5,546 nt of DNA from Clostridium sp. AF27-2AA (GTDB lineage: Bacteria; Bacillota; Clostridia; Lachnospirales; Lachnospiraceae): NCBI RefSeq assembly GCF_003478505.1, contig NZ_QUFI01000063.1:1-5546 (forward strand). The letters run 5' to 3'. The notes beneath the pieces are model-generated. The model ran no database searches and was not told the DNA's origin. It saw only the letters and a program-made list of their open reading frames with translations. This document shows positions 4,795 to 5,546 of the stretch, one piece after another. The translations under genes were made by a program, and so were the position numbers. The stretch's first letter is position 1. Each line of letters begins with the position of its first letter.

Positions 4795-5373
4795 TTACTT
4801 GACAAATAAATAATATAACACTATCAAAAACGTCCCAATATTACAGACCATACCGCCCCAAAACAGGTATATCTTCAAGCCCTCATATCTGAAAAAGCTG
4901 TTTTTGCTTTCCTCCAGCTCCCGGACTTTCTGCTTCATTACGCTTGTAAGCGTATCAGACTGCTTTTCAAGAGCTTTTGTTGCCTTCTGTACCGCCTCTA
5001 TATTCGCCTGTAACGCCTTTTTTACCTCTTGGACGGTACTTTCTCTGACCTCATCTCTCAGGCTCCCAATTCCGGCTGATATGGCGTTCTGAAGTAGTTC
5101 GTTGCTGTTCTCTAACTGCTCGACTTGCTTCTTCAGCTCGCTGATGAGCTGCCTGCTCAGCTCGGCGTCTCTCTGCCTGTTCTGCTCTGCCCTTGCTTGT
5201 CCTTGATTTGACTGCTTCATCAATTCCTCGCAGCTCTCGCTCGACAAAGCTAAGGCTTCCTTCAGCAGGCTGTTCTCCAGCTCTGTCCGGCTCTGACGGT
5301 TCAGTTCTTGGATCCGTTCTCTCGGACTTGCCTGCTCTGACTTCTGCTGTTCGTGCATTTCTCTCAAACTCAT
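4795..5373 (-). CDS. Coiled-coil membrane-anchored protein overlapping the relaxase gene (MobB-like)
   Basis: A 192-residue protein. Residues 1-160 are charged, Gln/Glu/Lys-rich and likely coiled-coil. Residues about 168-191 (from IYLFWGG to LYYLF) form one C-terminal membrane segment. A start at ATG 5373 is chosen because AAAGGAGG lies nine bases upstream; an in-frame TTG at 5394 would place that ribosome site inside the gene. The first 323 bp overlap the relaxase 3' end in another frame. In RSF1010 and ColE1-type plasmids a small mob protein is likewise encoded out of frame within the relaxase gene, and RSF1010 MobB is membrane-anchored. By analogy this protein may tether the relaxosome to the membrane or to the coupling protein. 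I infer the role from position and shape, not from detected homology. Confidence 0.75.
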   Translation of the reverse strand: MSLREMHEQQKSEQASPRERIQELNRQSRTELENSLLKEALALSSESCEELMKQSNQGQARAEQNRQRDAELSRQLISELKKQVEQLENSNELLQNAISAGIGSLRDEVRESTVQEVKKALQANIEAVQKATKALEKQSDTLTSVMKQKVRELEESKNSFFRYEGLKIYLFWGGMVCNIGTFLIVLYYLFVK

Positions 5374-5545
5374 GCTCCAGTTCCTCCTTTCCAAAACCCA
5401 TGTTGTAGTATTTTTCCAGCTTATTATTACGAATTTTGCAAGCCTTTTCTCCTGCCTGCTTCCTTGCTAAGTCGGTATATGTGATGTATTTGTGGCTGTC
5501 CTGCCAGTCCACTCCGTACCCTCTTTCATTCATCAGCCGAATAAA
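5051..5545 (-). CDS. mobA: Relaxase C-terminal part, cut by the right window edge
   Basis: An open frame of 164 residues enters from the right edge, reading FIRLMNERGYGVDWQDSHKYITYTD and on to DLARKQAGEKACKIRNNKLEKYYN, the typical sequence following the nuclease domain in Firmicute MobA/VirD2 relaxases. An Arg/Glu/Ala-rich tail follows and stops at 5051. An internal ATG at 5533 has no ribosome site, so this is not a separate gene. Orientation and content make it the missing C-terminal part of the relaxase at 1-563: about 20 residues would lie between them if the molecule is circular. The tail overlaps the coiled-coil membrane protein gene by 323 bp in a different frame, which may explain its odd charged composition. 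Confidence 0.85.
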   Translation of the reverse strand, partial: FIRLMNERGYGVDWQDSHKYITYTDLARKQAGEKACKIRNNKLEKYYNMGFGKEELEHEFERNARTAEVRAGKSERTDPRTEPSEPDRAGEQPAEGSLSFVERELRGIDEAVKSRTSKGRAEQAERRRAEQAAHQRAEEASRAVREQQRTTSERHISRNWEPER

Positions 5546-5546
5546 G

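Noticed and set aside
5051..5533. Independent 160-residue protein starting at the ATG 5533
   Set aside because: The frame is open to the window edge, the ATG has no ribosome site, and the sequence is the known middle and tail of a relaxase.
1..5546. Integrative element with attachment sites
   Set aside because: No integrase, recombinase or flanking direct repeats are seen; the gene set fits a replicating plasmid.

Overview
The window looks like almost all of a small mobilizable plasmid (or a plasmid-like mobile element) from a gut Clostridia/Lachnospiraceae-type Firmicute. The host assignment is an inference from protein family resemblance, strong AGGAGG-type ribosome sites and consensus sigma-A promoters. 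All genes but one lie on the minus strand. Read in that direction they are: a primase-like replication protein (3724-2342), then a regulatory stretch, then a mobilization operon (1472 downward) encoding a ribbon-helix-helix-type protein, MobC and a MobA/VirD2-type relaxase. The relaxase runs off the left edge. The C-terminal part of the same kind of relaxase enters at the right edge, followed by an overlapping coiled-coil membrane protein (5373-4795) and a small secreted protein of unknown function (4660-4106). The two relaxase parts fit as N- and C-terminal parts of one protein with only about 20 residues missing, so the sequence is probably a circle of about 5.6 kb opened inside the relaxase gene. 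The N-terminal part also carries a one-base deletion near 331/332.

The most notable locus is at about 2021-2334. A 28-residue hydrophobic peptide is encoded on the plus strand behind its own extended -10 promoter. A minus-strand promoter (TTGAAA, 17 bp, TGcTATAAT) drives a short RNA towards it. Both transcripts converge on one 13-bp bidirectional terminator. The antisense RNA carries direct-repeat copies of the toxin's start-codon region and of a second stretch inside the toxin gene. This is the architecture of the par (Fst/RNA II) type I toxin-antitoxin locus of plasmid pAD1, but the peptide, ending KWLDGDK, is not an obvious Fst sequence.

Regulation elsewhere is also dense. The mob operon starts from a near-consensus promoter nested inside a 12-bp inverted repeat. 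It lies in a region of stem-loops and repeated GGCTATCAC motifs that probably holds oriT. The stretch 1680-1985 has no believable gene but has several large dyads, two with related sequence, that could be replication or transfer origin structures. Upstream of the replication gene are three roughly 99-bp repeat units. Two contain a consensus promoter (TTGACA, 17 bp, TATACT) set within an inverted repeat, while the third carries the same dyad followed by a T-run and looks like the terminator of the secreted-protein gene.

Taken together: replication (rep plus repeats), transfer in trans (RHH protein, MobC, relaxase, membrane MobB-like protein, oriT), stable maintenance (type I toxin-antitoxin) and one cargo gene for a secreted protein. 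No conjugation channel genes, integrase, insertion sequence, tRNA, rRNA or CRISPR array was seen.
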